From Trichaptum fuscoviolaceum (taxonomy: Eukaryota > Basidiomycota > Agaricomycetes > Hymenochaetales > Trichaptaceae), in NCBI GenBank assembly GCA_910574455.1, contig CAJSYZ010000002.1:3993671-4057670 (forward strand): a stretch of 64,000 nt of DNA, in the 5' to 3' direction. Below, one piece after another: positions 13,001 to 23,245 of the stretch; the stretch's first letter is position 1; the number at the start of each line of letters is the position of its first letter. The notes under the pieces were generated by a model. The model was given only the letters and a program-made list of their open reading frames with translations, made no database searches and was not told the DNA's origin. The position numbers and the translations under genes are program-made.

Positions 13001-13796
13001 ACGGTGAATGGAAGATGGAGATCGTCCGCGACCCCGCTGTCATTCGCGCGTACGTGCGCCGGCGGCAACATATCGAGGAGGAGGCAGCTACGGCGGACCA
13101 GCTGGCGCCGACAGGCGACGAGGAGAAGGACAAGCGGGCGCGAAAGCGGCTCGAGGAGGAGATTGCGCGCATGAAGAAGAACCAGGAGCGCCGGCTGCAC
13201 CGCAAGAACGCGAAGATAGCGAAAGAGGGTGGGACGCCTATGCAGCTCAACCGGCCCATGAAGCCTGATACTACGGTATGTGACCTTGCCTTCCTTCCTT
13301 CCCTTCATATTGCTATATTGTGCCTTTCTCTCATATCTTTGCTTCGAAACAGAGACGCTGTGGACATTGCGGGCAGATGGGTCACATGAGTATGTCATCG
13401 TTCACTTGATTCATCTCCCCCCGAACTTTGTTCTGATATTTCCCCTCGTGTTTAGAGACGAATCGGAAATGCCCGCGATGGGCAGAGTTCAACTCGGGCG
13501 CGCCACCCATTGCTGCCACGCCGTCTGCGACCAGTCCCCCAGCTGGCGGGGCACTCTCGCCGCCGAACTTTGGTTTTCCGTCTTCACAGCCTGTTGCAGC
13601 GAACTCGCCTTTGTCGCTTGCGCCACCGTCCTCTATTCCCTTCTCCCGGTCGCAGTCATCGTTCGTACCTTCCCCCCTCGCCACCAGCCCGCCTGTCACG
13701 GCTATGGAGGTGGACGAACCCAGCGTCAGCAGCAGCAATCAGAAGAACGTTATCCCTGGAACGGCCAAGCTGAAGCTAACGATAAAAAAGAATTGA
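10067..13796 (+). CDS. TAF1: TFIID subunit 1 (TAF1), yeast-type without bromodomains
   Basis: TAF1 is the scaffold of TFIID in RNA polymerase II initiation. The start exon is tiny (MSTQ, 10067-10078), followed by an intron at 10079-10128. The acidic N-terminus (DEVAIGAEEGEDWEDE) lies in the TBP-contact region. The central DUF3591 domain is clear: MKFGYVYPGQTVQALYNN, FRHKAYPTDFLVVRS, REIKTIFVIGQTYPV, ISRLMKYFPDQNELQMRQRL and EYHRRGPHQGFWRLKEG. Downstream come a charged coiled segment (RKRLEEEIARMKKNQERR) and a zinc knuckle built across two introns (RRCGHCGQMGHM joined to KTNRKCPRW). A Ser/Pro-rich tail ends at TIKKN. There are no bromodomains, as in yeast. About nine introns are present; some internal boundaries were not resolved base by base. 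Confidence 0.94.
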
Positions 13797-14510
13797 TGCT
13801 GATGTATTTTAATCTTAACTTATTACTTTGCTGTGAGGTGGACTTTTGTTCTTGTGCTAGTTAACGCATGTATCATATTTAGCAAAACATTCTTCTAGAC
13901 TGGGAATGAATACAATGGTGTTCTATCTGTTCACGGCAACATCTGCACTACGTCCGCTCGAATGCGGCGCGCTGACAATTCATCGACTGGAGGGAGAGAA
14001 GGGGGGACATAACCAGAATTAGCCAAGGAATACTCTTGACTTTGAGAGAGAGACCAGTCCTCGAAGCTGACGTACGGGTGAGCGTGCATGCGGTTACTGT
14101 GAAGTGCTTCGCATTAAGACCACTAGCAGCAAAATTCTATATGGGTCACCCAAGCTCCCTGGCTTGCTTTGATTCCGAGATATCGAGGGTCAGGGCTTTA
14201 CTTTCTTAACGACTGAATCAGAGTGTCGACAACCAAGTCTAGTATAGTATATAAACAACATAACTAGCTCAGTTATGTTAAAGCGCAATGGTAAAATTCT
14301 CTTTCCTCTCTTAACACTTGAACGCCCATAGATTTTCTATGCTTTATGTACATAGACGCAGGACAGGTTCATCGTCGGTTGGTCCAAGCGGATGACAGTA
14401 ATATTGATGACTCCCGACTTGTCCAAGCGTGAGGCTGGGCGGCTGGCAATTACTATGTGGGTGGCGGGAGCGTCGATTGGCTTCCTCCTCAACCTCGTGT
14501 TCGCACCACA
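13797..14510. other. Gap after TAF1, no gene seen
   Basis: About 700 bp hold no convincing gene. Only short, unspliced, motif-free frames are present. The 3' end of TAF1 must lie at its left edge. Confidence 0.4.
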
Positions 14511-14514
14511 CCCG

Positions 14515-15190
14515 TCCAGAACAAAACAACAGGCTCAAAGCGTCTGTTTGTTCGCCACAAATTCAGAGGGTATAAAGGAGCGGAAGGCTGGGCGTAGTGA
14601 CTCCACCTCCTCTTGATCTCCTACCTCCACCACTGTTGACTTCCAACCAGTATGTTGGCAGTCGCCTTTCAGCACATTTGCACCAAGGCCCTTTCCGACA
14701 GGTAGTCCAGCCACCGAGTCTCACCACCACTCTCGACATCGGTGTGCTCGCACTTTCCTCGGGGCCCGTCTACAACTCTTCCTGGGTACTTCAGCCTCCG
14801 GGCACGTCACGCCTGTACGCCGTCATGGTGGCAGCAATGCCGCCCTCTGCACCGTGGAAAGCGTGACGGAAGACGGCCGTCGGTCCCCTGCATTAGGCAG
14901 CGCAACATACCCGAACGGCGGCCACCCCGTACTCCCAAGCCGCGTCTGCATGCCCGGTTTCGTGGAAATGCAGAGTGCTGAACCTCCTGGGGGAAGCGGT
15001 CTCTGTGGCGGGGAAACATGCTTGTAGAAGTAGAAGTAGTTAGGTCTTCGGACGGCCGCTGGGACGGAGAGTTCGGCGGCCACCTCGTATGCCCAGACCG
15101 CGTTTGCATGCCCGGCTATGTGGTGATGCATTGGCTGCTTGTCCCTCAATGGGAGGCGGTCTCTGCGGCGGGGAAACATGCGGGGAGTTA
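14515..15190 (+). repeat. Dispersed repeat, copy 1 (direct orientation)
   Basis: This stretch is collinear with the reverse complement of about 39775-40345. Shared blocks include the ACAAAACAA and GTTTGTTCG tracts near 14520-14555, CATCGGTGTGCTC at about 14738, a GGGCCCGTC block at 14762, the block around GACGGAAGACGGCCGTCGGT near 14863-14883, CGCAACATA near 14900 and GCATGCCCGG repeated near 14947 and 15106. Identity looks like about 65-75 per cent with small gaps. No intact reading frame is conserved between the copies. It is most likely a relic of a transposable element or a non-autonomous derivative. The outer ends were judged by eye and no target-site duplication was found. Confidence 0.65.
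14914..15181 (+). repeat. Two tandem subunits inside dispersed repeat copy 1 (period about 159 bp)
   Basis: Subunit a (14916-15021) and subunit b (15074-15181) both begin with CGGCGGCCACC, share GCATGCCCGG in the middle, and end in GCGGTCTCTG followed by GGCGGGGAAACATGC. The offset is 158 bp at the left edge and 160 bp at the right edge. Confidence 0.75.
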
Positions 15191-15890
15191 GGTAGAACTG
15201 GTGTTCCGGATGGTGGTGGAGCGAGTCCAATTCTCGCTACCGGGAGGTTTTCGCGTCTAGCAAGATCCAAACGGGTCTAACTTGGGTGCAGGTCATCCCC
15301 CCAAGGCTTGCGTGTTTTTTCCTCCCCATCCTGCCTTCAATGGCGCGAACGTTTTTTTTTTCTTATTTTTTTTGCGGGGACAGAAACAACAAAACCCTCC
15401 ACAGCATCTTATTCGTGTGATCTTGAGAGTGAAAAGCGGTTAATGAGCCCAAGCAAGAGATTAAATATTGAGCAATCTTACTAAGTTGGCCGTGTAATCG
15501 TGATTTCTTTCGCTCTGCGAGTACGTCAACCCTCAAAGCCAGGACTAAAGATAGAGCTTACCTATTTCACTATGAAGATGATCCTCCGATTCTACACAAA
15601 TTTCTTCCAGTTGAATTGTTTTGAGACTTCACAGGCTATCATATATGAGCTAGTGATCGTTGACCAACCAACCACATTGCGAGAGCTACTGCTACTTTGT
15701 GGCGAAGTTCGAAAATCCTCTCTGTCGATTGCTCAAACAATTCCTGTGTACGTAGAAAAGATGCCCCAAATTTCCTTAAGCTCGCCCAAACCAGAGCCAC
15801 CAGGGCGAAGTAACCTACGCATGCCAAACATGGTCATCATCACGGCAGACAAGTTCGTTATATGAGCGTGCTACCCTGGTAGTCGGGAAT
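15191..15890. other. Gene-free stretch between the dispersed repeat and the PacC-site cluster
   Basis: It contains T-rich runs near 15352-15371. No coding segment with recognisable motifs is seen. Confidence 0.4.
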
Positions 15891-15893
15891 GAA

Positions 15894-17564
15894 CTTGGCA
15901 CTGTTCAGCGGATGTAAATGGCACCGTACGAGATGGGAGACTTTGCGAGTAGCCAAGCTTACTACGAAGGACTTGATTAACCTCAGAATGGTTAACTCAA
16001 GGCGTCATGTCTTGGTCGACGAACCCAGGAACGCGAAGAATTTTGCCCTTGGCTTGTTCGACGCCAAGTGTCTTGACACCATCAAAGTCTACGTCGCCTC
16101 TGTTTCTTGCTTGATTGGCCGATACAGACTGGTGTTGTGGTCGGAATGCGGCTTGGTCGTGGTCACCGTGACTATGATGGCTGGGCTTGACTATTTATGA
16201 CGAGTTATGGATGTAGCGCAGCAAGACAAGACAAGTTGAAGGTAGCCCCTGGGAAGTGAGCTTGGAGAAATGCGCGCAGTCGACGCGATAGCAATGCTTG
16301 GAATTTATGATGGGAATCTTAACTTGAGCTCGAGCTTCAACCACTCACCTCATTAAAGTCACCACCCACTGGCATAACCTCTCACTGGCAGTGTCTACCA
16401 ACGCCGTCGCGGTGTCTCAAGCACAACTTAAAACTGACATGTCATATGGCACTTGGTAACCATACGCAATCGCTGGGCGATCGAGTGCCAAGTAGCGTCA
16501 ACTTGAATGCGGAAGGCAGCCAAGACGGAGACAACGGGTTTTAGTCACGGTGCACAAGATCGTGGTCCGAGACCGAAGACCAACTTTGTTAAGCGCGCGC
16601 CGCGTCGAGCGCAATGGGAAGCAAAAAGAACGCGCGCCTATTTTTGGGACGAACGTCACTTAGTATCCCGCCGATCTGCGTGTCGAAGGTCATTCGGTCC
16701 GAGCTTACTACTTTCTGTTGCAGTAAATGGAGCTCGTTGAACAATGTTTTTTTTTGCTTCCGTCCAAGTGGATATTCGGTTTCAATATTACGGCACTCAT
16801 GGGCGGGCCGTGCAATAACATGCGATGCATTAGAACGTGTCATTTGCTTTTACTCTGGGCACTGTGCTTGTGGAGAGCGTAATGAATTACAATCGGCATG
16901 ATATTCGAGGGTATTTAGTTCCAATTCGCTCTTGGCCGTGCTGCAAAGAGTTTGATTTGGCATGGGATGCCAAGCTATTACAACGGAGTGAGATAGGTTA
17001 GCGACGGCGAGCAGGGGGCAAAGGAGAGCCGTTGCTTGGCCTGCACGCTGGCTTGAGAAGGACAAGCATTGAATGTGGGAGATGCGCAGTCGGGCGGGCG
17101 GGCAGGCTTTTTATAGCGACGAACGTGACGGTGGGCGGGAGAGGCGCAGGGCCTGATTAGGAAAGGCGGGTGAAGCGAGGGCGCCAAGCATTCACAAGGT
17201 TGGGCGATGCCGCCGGCGAAGAGAAGGGCCATCCCCTCCGTTCTCTTGGCTTGCTTCATCTCCCCTTGCAAGACACTTGGCACGGCTTGGCATCACCCTA
17301 TTTCAGATTGTATGTCGGGCGGTCGGGTGCGAGAGACCTGGTCCATAGACCGCTTTAGCAGTGTCGACAGTACAGTCGCAGGGCAAGGCAGAGGGGCGAG
17401 CATTGCAGGCCATTATCCGACGCATATAGCCAGCAAAGCGAGGGAACGGGGACGGGGGAGGGAGAGCTGGGTATTTCTTAGGTAATGTGTGGGACCGACT
17501 GCGGAGGCCTGGGGGGCTTGATTAGGGACTGAGACGAGGAGAGACGCTCTTGGCGTGTCTTGGC
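15894..17564. promoter_or_regulatory. Cluster of 15 PacC consensus hexamers upstream of pacC
   Basis: PacC binds 5'-GCCARG-3'. Perfect GCCAAG occurs at 15952, 16063, 16487, 16519, 16969 and 17183. Its complement CTTGGC occurs at 15894, 16048, 16931, 17035, 17245, 17276, 17286, 17549 and 17559 (left-end coordinates). Chance expectation for one hexamer on both strands is about one per 2 kb. The last two sites end 26 bp before the pacC ATG. Binding is inferred from the consensus. The arrangement is what autoregulation by the gene product would predict. Confidence 0.65.
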
Positions 17565-17589
17565 GAGCACCGGTGCGCTTTTCGACAAA

Positions 17590-20528
17590 ATGGCGGATCG
17601 AGCAGACCACGAGCGGCTCCTCGTCCCCCTCCCCCAGCTCGAACGCTCCCTCCAGCACGTCCTCGCCTTCGCCTCCCCCGGCGCCCACACCATGCCCCTC
17701 GACGCCGACGCCATCAACGCTACAACGACTCCCGACGCCGACCCGCCCGTCGCCTCAGCGAGCTCGCCCACGTCCCCCTCCGCCCCGTCGCACAAGTGTC
17801 TCTGGGACGCGTGCTCCAAGGCCTTCGTCGACCCCGAGCATCTCTACAACCACCTCTGCAACGACCACATCGGCCGCAAGTCGACAAACAACCTCTGTCT
17901 GACCTGCAGGTGGAAGGACTGCGGCACATCCTGCGCAAAGCGCGACCACATCACCTCCCATCTCCGCGTCCACACCCCGCTCAAGCCCCATGTCTGCGAG
18001 ATCTGCGAGAAGAGCTTCAAGCGCCCCCAGGATCTCAAGAAGCACGAGAAGATTCATACCGAGGCTCACCATGCCCAGCATAAGCACTCCAAGGCGATAA
18101 CCGTCACCGACCCCGCGTTCAGCCAACGTGTGCGCGGTGACCAGCAGATGGTCTACTACGACGACAACAAGCTGGCGCTCGGTCGCCCCAAGGCCCCCTC
18201 AGAATCATCACAGGGCACGCCAGGTCAGCAGCCCATTTGCCTTATGTTTCCGGCGGCCCGCGTCGCTAATAACTTTGTTCTCATCCATTTTATTTTATTT
18301 TATTTTATTTTGCAGACTTTTCGCCGTCCTCATCGATGCCCTCCCTTTCCTCTCTCTCGCCAGACTTTGGTCTCCTCCCAACGCCCTCTCCGGAGCTCGG
18401 CCATTCCCACCCGCACGTCTCCCACCGCAGCTCGTACTCCCAGGCGCATCCCGCGCACAACACCTTCCTCCAGCACCACGGTGCCGGTGCCGTTGGACTA
18501 CCGACATGGGAGGTCCTCCGCGACGACGGCTCGTCCAGCGGCCTACCGACGGGTGCGGGTGGGGGGATGAAGCGCAGCCACGATGCAGTCGAGGAGTTCT
18601 TCACGGACATGAAGAAGCGGCGGGTGAACCCAAGTTACGATCCGCGTCAGTACCCGTCTCCTCTTGTTGAGCAGAATCAGTCTCGCGTTCGTCCTCCTGT
18701 CCTCTCTCCCTGCCCGCGAGCCTGTTTTTGATGTGCCCTTTATTTTCTTCTCTTTTATTTCATTAAGTGAAATGAATAAAGCTGACTCGCGTCCTCCTCC
18801 CCCACTCTACGTTCAGACATGGCAGAACGCCTCTCGAGCCTCGTTTTCGCGCAACAATACGGCCCCCTCCCTTCCTCACACAATCAGCAACAACACCAAC
18901 AACAACAATCTCAATTCAACCCTCGCTCAATATCTCTTGACATCCGCACACCGGAAGAACTGGCCGCCGTGAATGAGTTCCTCCTCCAGCTCGGCCGGAA
19001 CGTCACATCATCCGGCATGCCTTCGTCCCAACATCCTCCGCCAGGCCCACGCCAACAACAGCAGAACCCTCCCACACCGGAGTATACGGCCCACTCTGCA
19101 GACTCCCCGTCATCGTATTTCGATGCTGTCGGCCTCTCGCAGCTCGGCATTGCGAACATGCCCGGGATTGCAAGCTTATCATCGTCGTACGGGTCAACGT
19201 CGTCCGACTACCAGACCGGCGGATACTCCCCACCCCATCGGCCTGGATCGGGGCCAAGACCGGGAGAATATGCGCAGTCCGGCAGCAGCATGTATTCTGG
19301 ATATGGCGAACGGCCGACCCATCGTCCGCGCATGAGTACCGACTCCTCCTACCCGCAGACAATTTCGCTCTCGCCCTCTCCGAACGCTGGCAGTCCGGCA
19401 AATGCGACGCCAACACACGGCTCGTTCCATGCGCCGCAAGGTACGCGCATCTCGAGCATCGGCTCGAGCGCGAGCATGAGTGCAGCAGGGTTCCGGCCGA
19501 CCCCGCCGCTCTCGAGTGGGAGCCCCGATTCCTCGATCATGGGGAGCGTGTCCAGTGCAGGTCCGTCGCCGCACATGCATCCAACGACGGTGCACATCCC
19601 CGCATATCCTCAGGCTTCGTCGTCCCAGCACCACCAGCAGGGACAGAGGCAGCCCGATGGCGCGGCGAACTTCGACTTCCTGGCGCGGTCCAGCAGCATG
19701 GGAGGAAGTGGCGCGGGCCTGCCGCAGCCGCAGCTGGGCTCGTATGAGTTCAGCGGCGCGCGCACGCTCCGGACGGTCGTGCCGCTGAAGAGTGTTCCAC
19801 GCCGTGACGGCGAGGACGAGGACGAAGAGGAGATGGAAACGAAGCCGAGAACGCGCTACGTTTTGCCGCCGCTGGGCCCTATGGAGCCTCGGCTGAAGCC
19901 TGCGATCCAGCGTGGCCCGCCAGCGAAGCTGCCTTCTTCGTCGAGCCCGTCGACCTCTTCGCCGTCGCCCCCGCCCCCATCGAGGATAACGTCGAAGTCG
20001 GGAGACTCGAACTCGCTGTACCCGGTGCTGACCGCGAGCGACATGCGCTTGCCGCCGATCGTAAGTCGCAGTGGCAGCAGTGGCTCTGTCTCGTCGACCC
20101 GATCCAAGCCGTCCACCTCGTACACGCCGTATGGCGCACGGCGCCCCGCACCCGGGCCCTCGCGACTCCGCTCCTCAAGCCCGCCTTCCGACGGGTCGCG
20201 CACGCCCTCGCCGGCGGGCAGCCCGCGCCTCACCAAGACCGTGCTCCCGTCGCTGCGCACGCTCGCCGCAGACCTCGATCTCGACCTGGACGACGAGGAC
20301 CGCGACAGGCGCGTCGACGGCGTGCTCGCGCGTGGTGTGTCCTCCCTCCGGCTCTCCGCATCCCGCTCCGGCGGGGGCGAGGCAGGTGCGCTTTCGGTCC
20401 CGGAGGAGGAGAGGCGCAAGCATGCGGAGCTCATTCGAGATATGCTGGTTGCGATTAACGCGGACTACAAGCGGCGGTATGGCACACCTCCGCCTGAGAG
20501 GCGGGACGTAGAGATGTCGGTTGCGTAA
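17590..20528 (+). CDS. pacC: pH-responsive zinc-finger transcription factor PacC/Rim101
   Basis: PacC/Rim101 activates alkaline-expressed genes and represses acid-expressed genes after proteolytic activation by the Pal/Rim pathway. The ATG at 17590 starts [11 protein letters not shown]. Three C2H2 fingers span about residues 69-157: [10 protein letters not shown] with [23 protein letters not shown], and [22 protein letters not shown]. This is the PacC spacing, with its expanded first fingers. Introns are at 18224-18315 (holding a TTTTA microsatellite) and 18646-18816, which joins NPSYDP to [12 protein letters not shown] long Ser/Pro/Gln-rich region follows, then an acidic patch ([13 protein letters not shown]). 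A YPVL motif at 20019-20030 matches the YPxL site bound by PalA/Rim20. The C-terminus is charged ([16 protein letters not shown]). The coding region is clearly GC-richer than its flanks. Confidence 0.95.
18286..18312 (+). repeat. TTTTA microsatellite inside pacC intron 1
   Basis: Five or so TTTTA units lie just before the TTGCAG acceptor of the first pacC intron, where they act as the pyrimidine-rich tract. Confidence 0.8.
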
Positions 20529-21128
20529 GGGAAAAAAGATATACATATAACATTCATACGTATCGTTGTGGAAAAAATAATCGTTTTCTGTACTGATATA
20601 CGGATATGCATTCACTCTTAGAGGTCGCGTACTTCGTTTTCTCGTTTGCTCTGTCTGCTTTCTCTCACTTTCTCAGTCTCCCCTGGATTCGTTCTTTTAC
20701 ACTCGTGTTTGCTGGGACATTGTAATAAATATGACTCGCACACATTATACATATACCAATCGACTGTGCAGCATTTGCACACATTATCTTCAGCGTCTAT
20801 CTGATCAGCGTGAAGAAGAGTGTCCAAACAACCATTCCGAAAAAAGGATGCATAGTAAGTATATGTAGTATGCTCTGGTCCTGCTTGACCTGTTTCTCGC
20901 AAATTGAGTAAAGCTTAGAACCACATTAATTTGATTCTATATTGCCATGAGAGTATTGCCATGTTGTATGCTTTAGTATATTTATACGTCTCTTACGGGA
21001 TACCTGACCTGGATAGAAGAACTTCAGAAGCACTGTCAGTGAAGGGTCTTGGTCTATGGGACCCAGCAAGGCTAATTGACTACCAGAAGGACCAGGATTG
21101 CGCCCTGGCCTGGCTCGACTTTTTTCGT
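20529..21128. other. Convergent 3' region between pacC and mL38
   Basis: AT-rich sequence of 600 bp between two stops. It should hold both 3' UTRs and polyadenylation sites. No gene is seen. Confidence 0.4.
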
Positions 21129-22802
21129 TCACTTGGCGAACTTGCGAAGGGCCTTCACTTCTTCGTACCGATCCGGCTTTGGGGGACGGCCGTAACGTGG
21201 CTCTGGGAGTTCTGTGAGAGAGGAGATTCAGCGCTCGGCTCGGGAGAAGAGCGGGTTGAAATAGAAAAGGGGATTAAGTGTAAGATAGAAGACGAAAAGT
21301 GTGGAAGGTGTACGAGTAGCGGGAAGTAAAAAAGGAAACACATACTTAATGTATACCTGTAGATGTCGCTGACGGTCGTATCCCACACCTCGCGCCACAT
21401 GTGCGCGCCACCGCCCTTGCTGCCATCGAGTCCGTGCGTCTCGCAGAACGCGCGCAGGTCAAAACCACGGCGCTCAGCGACGGGGACGATCGGGACGTTG
21501 ATTTTCGCAGACGGGTCGGCGTGCGGCAGGAGGAAGAGGCAGTAACGGTGGTACGGCGTCCCGCGCTGCGGGTGTGGGGGGATGTATCGTGTGTGCGGCA
21601 CGGTGGGGAGCTCAGTGGTTGATGCAGAAAGAAGGAGGTTCGGCCTAAGGGACGTTAGACATGACAAGTGAACGGTAAAGGAAGGCAACACGCACTGTAG
21701 CCAGTGGAGATAGGTTGTGAATGACTCGTTCTCGGGATCTGGGGAGTCTGGATCTACGAGAAGAAGCGTGTAATAGCGCGCGTCGGGGTGGAAGACGCTG
21801 GCGTAGAGTTGAGGGGGTTTCCTCGTCTGATATCCACCAAAGTCAGTTGATACAACAAAGAATTGGGCACCATTCACGACGAACTTGTTCTGGCAAGAGG
21901 TAGACACCCGGTTCGACAGACGAGTGCTTCCGCTTCACCCTCGTTCTGACGTACGTCTGTTCAGGCGGGGGCTCGGGGAATGTCATGCGGAGGTCTATTG
22001 ACGGATGCAGCACGGGAAGCAGGTCGGGGACGACGTGCATTTGGTATATACGTTCCATCTTAGCGGTAAAGTGTGAGGTAAGTAAGGAGGAGGAGGCAGT
22101 TGGAATGTTCTCACCAGAAGGTCAAGTGCACCATAATTCCTCCACCGTTGTTCGACAAGATGTCGGTACACCGGCTTCGTCAGGTCCGCTGTGACAACTT
22201 GTAAGTGATGGCATTAGGGAAGAATGTCAAACGGACATACCCATTCCATTAAAAGCTTTCCAACGAACCGCAGGAAGGTTTATTTCGCTCTGAATCTCGA
22301 GCACATCCGCCTTCTGTCGGAGGTCCTGCAGCTCAGCGAGGACGGCATCGTCCTTCTCAACCACCTTTTCGAGCTCCTCGATCCGCGCCAGGATCTCCGC
22401 CCGCTCTCTTTTCAGCCGCGCTGAGTCTGCCTCGATGAGCTTGAGTGCCTCGTCGTACGCTGGGAGGACGCCCTGCTTCATAGGTCTGTTCCATTCGCGC
22501 GGCTTGTCCAGTGAAATATTGGGACGCCGTGTTACGAACGGCCGCCTCCGCCCCCGCGTCTTCTTGACAGCGTCTTCAGACGAGGGCGTTGTGGGGTTTT
22601 CAGCAACCTCGGCTGTACTAGTGCTTGGCGAAGTCGAAGCAGGGGCTGCAGAGGTTGTAGTTGCCGTTTTCTCCTTCTTTGAGAGAGGCAAGGGAGGAGG
22701 CGCAGACGATGCGCTGTCTATTGCTTCTATTGCTGGCGAGTAGCAGCGTCGTAGCAACGGAGCAGCAGCCCGGCGAGCAGCCAGTGCGCGGAGGGAGAGC
22801 AT
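21129..22802 (-). CDS. MRPL35: Mitochondrial large ribosomal subunit protein mL38 (MRPL35), PEBP fold
   Basis: The N-terminus MLSLRALAARRAAAPLLRR is a typical mitochondrial targeting peptide: Arg and Ala rich, with no acids. A basic segment follows (KKTRGRRRPFVTRRPN), then WNRPMKQGVLPAYDEALKLI and a coiled coil (SARLKRERAEILARIEELEK). After two introns comes the phosphatidylethanolamine-binding fold: YYTLLLVDPDSPDPENE, TTYLHWLQ, PHPQRGTPYHRYCLFLLP. The end is YTLKLPEPRYGRPPKPDRYE then LRKFAK. Mitochondrial mL38 is the fungal PEBP-fold protein with this N-terminal extension. An alternative in-frame ATG at 22886 would add 28 residues in front of the targeting peptide. An LTR element begins about 110 bp upstream of the start. 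Confidence 0.9.
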
Positions 22803-22915
22803 TGCGCTCGTCACTAGTAAACGCAAAGAAAGTTGCAAGGAGTCGGCAAAAACGACGCGGTACAGAATTCTGACGCGTGGGATCATTTGTTGACTTGTTC
22901 ATATTATTCGAGTAG

Positions 22916-23050
22916 CATTACAATTAGGACATCCTATCGCTTTCTCTCTTGAACTAGCTACTCTTGCTGTACATACACTTGTCTAAACTCTTGTCGAGTG
23001 TTTTCCTCAGCTCGGGCTCCCTCTGTTGAAGTTTCGACAATTTCAAGTTC
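22916..23050 (+). repeat. Left LTR of the gag-only retroelement (diverged)
   Basis: From CATTACA at 22916 the sequence aligns with 24698 onward. Both carry CTATCGCTTT, CTAG.TACTC, CTTGTCTAA or GTTGTCTAA, and AGTGT in the same order, at roughly 75 per cent identity by eye over the first 85 bp and less afterwards. The true 5' edge may lie further left, near TGTTGAC at 22888. Confidence 0.65.
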
Positions 23051-23245
23051 ACGGAGCGCGACCGACCCTAAACTTGAAGCCTGAGCCTCTCGTTTCCAGG
23101 GTTGGGACGTGCCACCACAGTTCCCTTCTGCCACTTCGTCTGCACAACGGTTGCGAAACCTTTTGTCGCATTTCAGACAGTCCGTGGACTTTGGCTCGAA
23201 GCCGCTCTCTGTGCCTCTGTCGGGTTCTCTATCAAGTCTGTCAAC

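Noticed and set aside
19856..20434. A 192-codon antisense frame inside pacC
   Set aside because: It is a shadow of the GC-rich pacC coding frame; composition is Arg/Ser/Gly without motifs.
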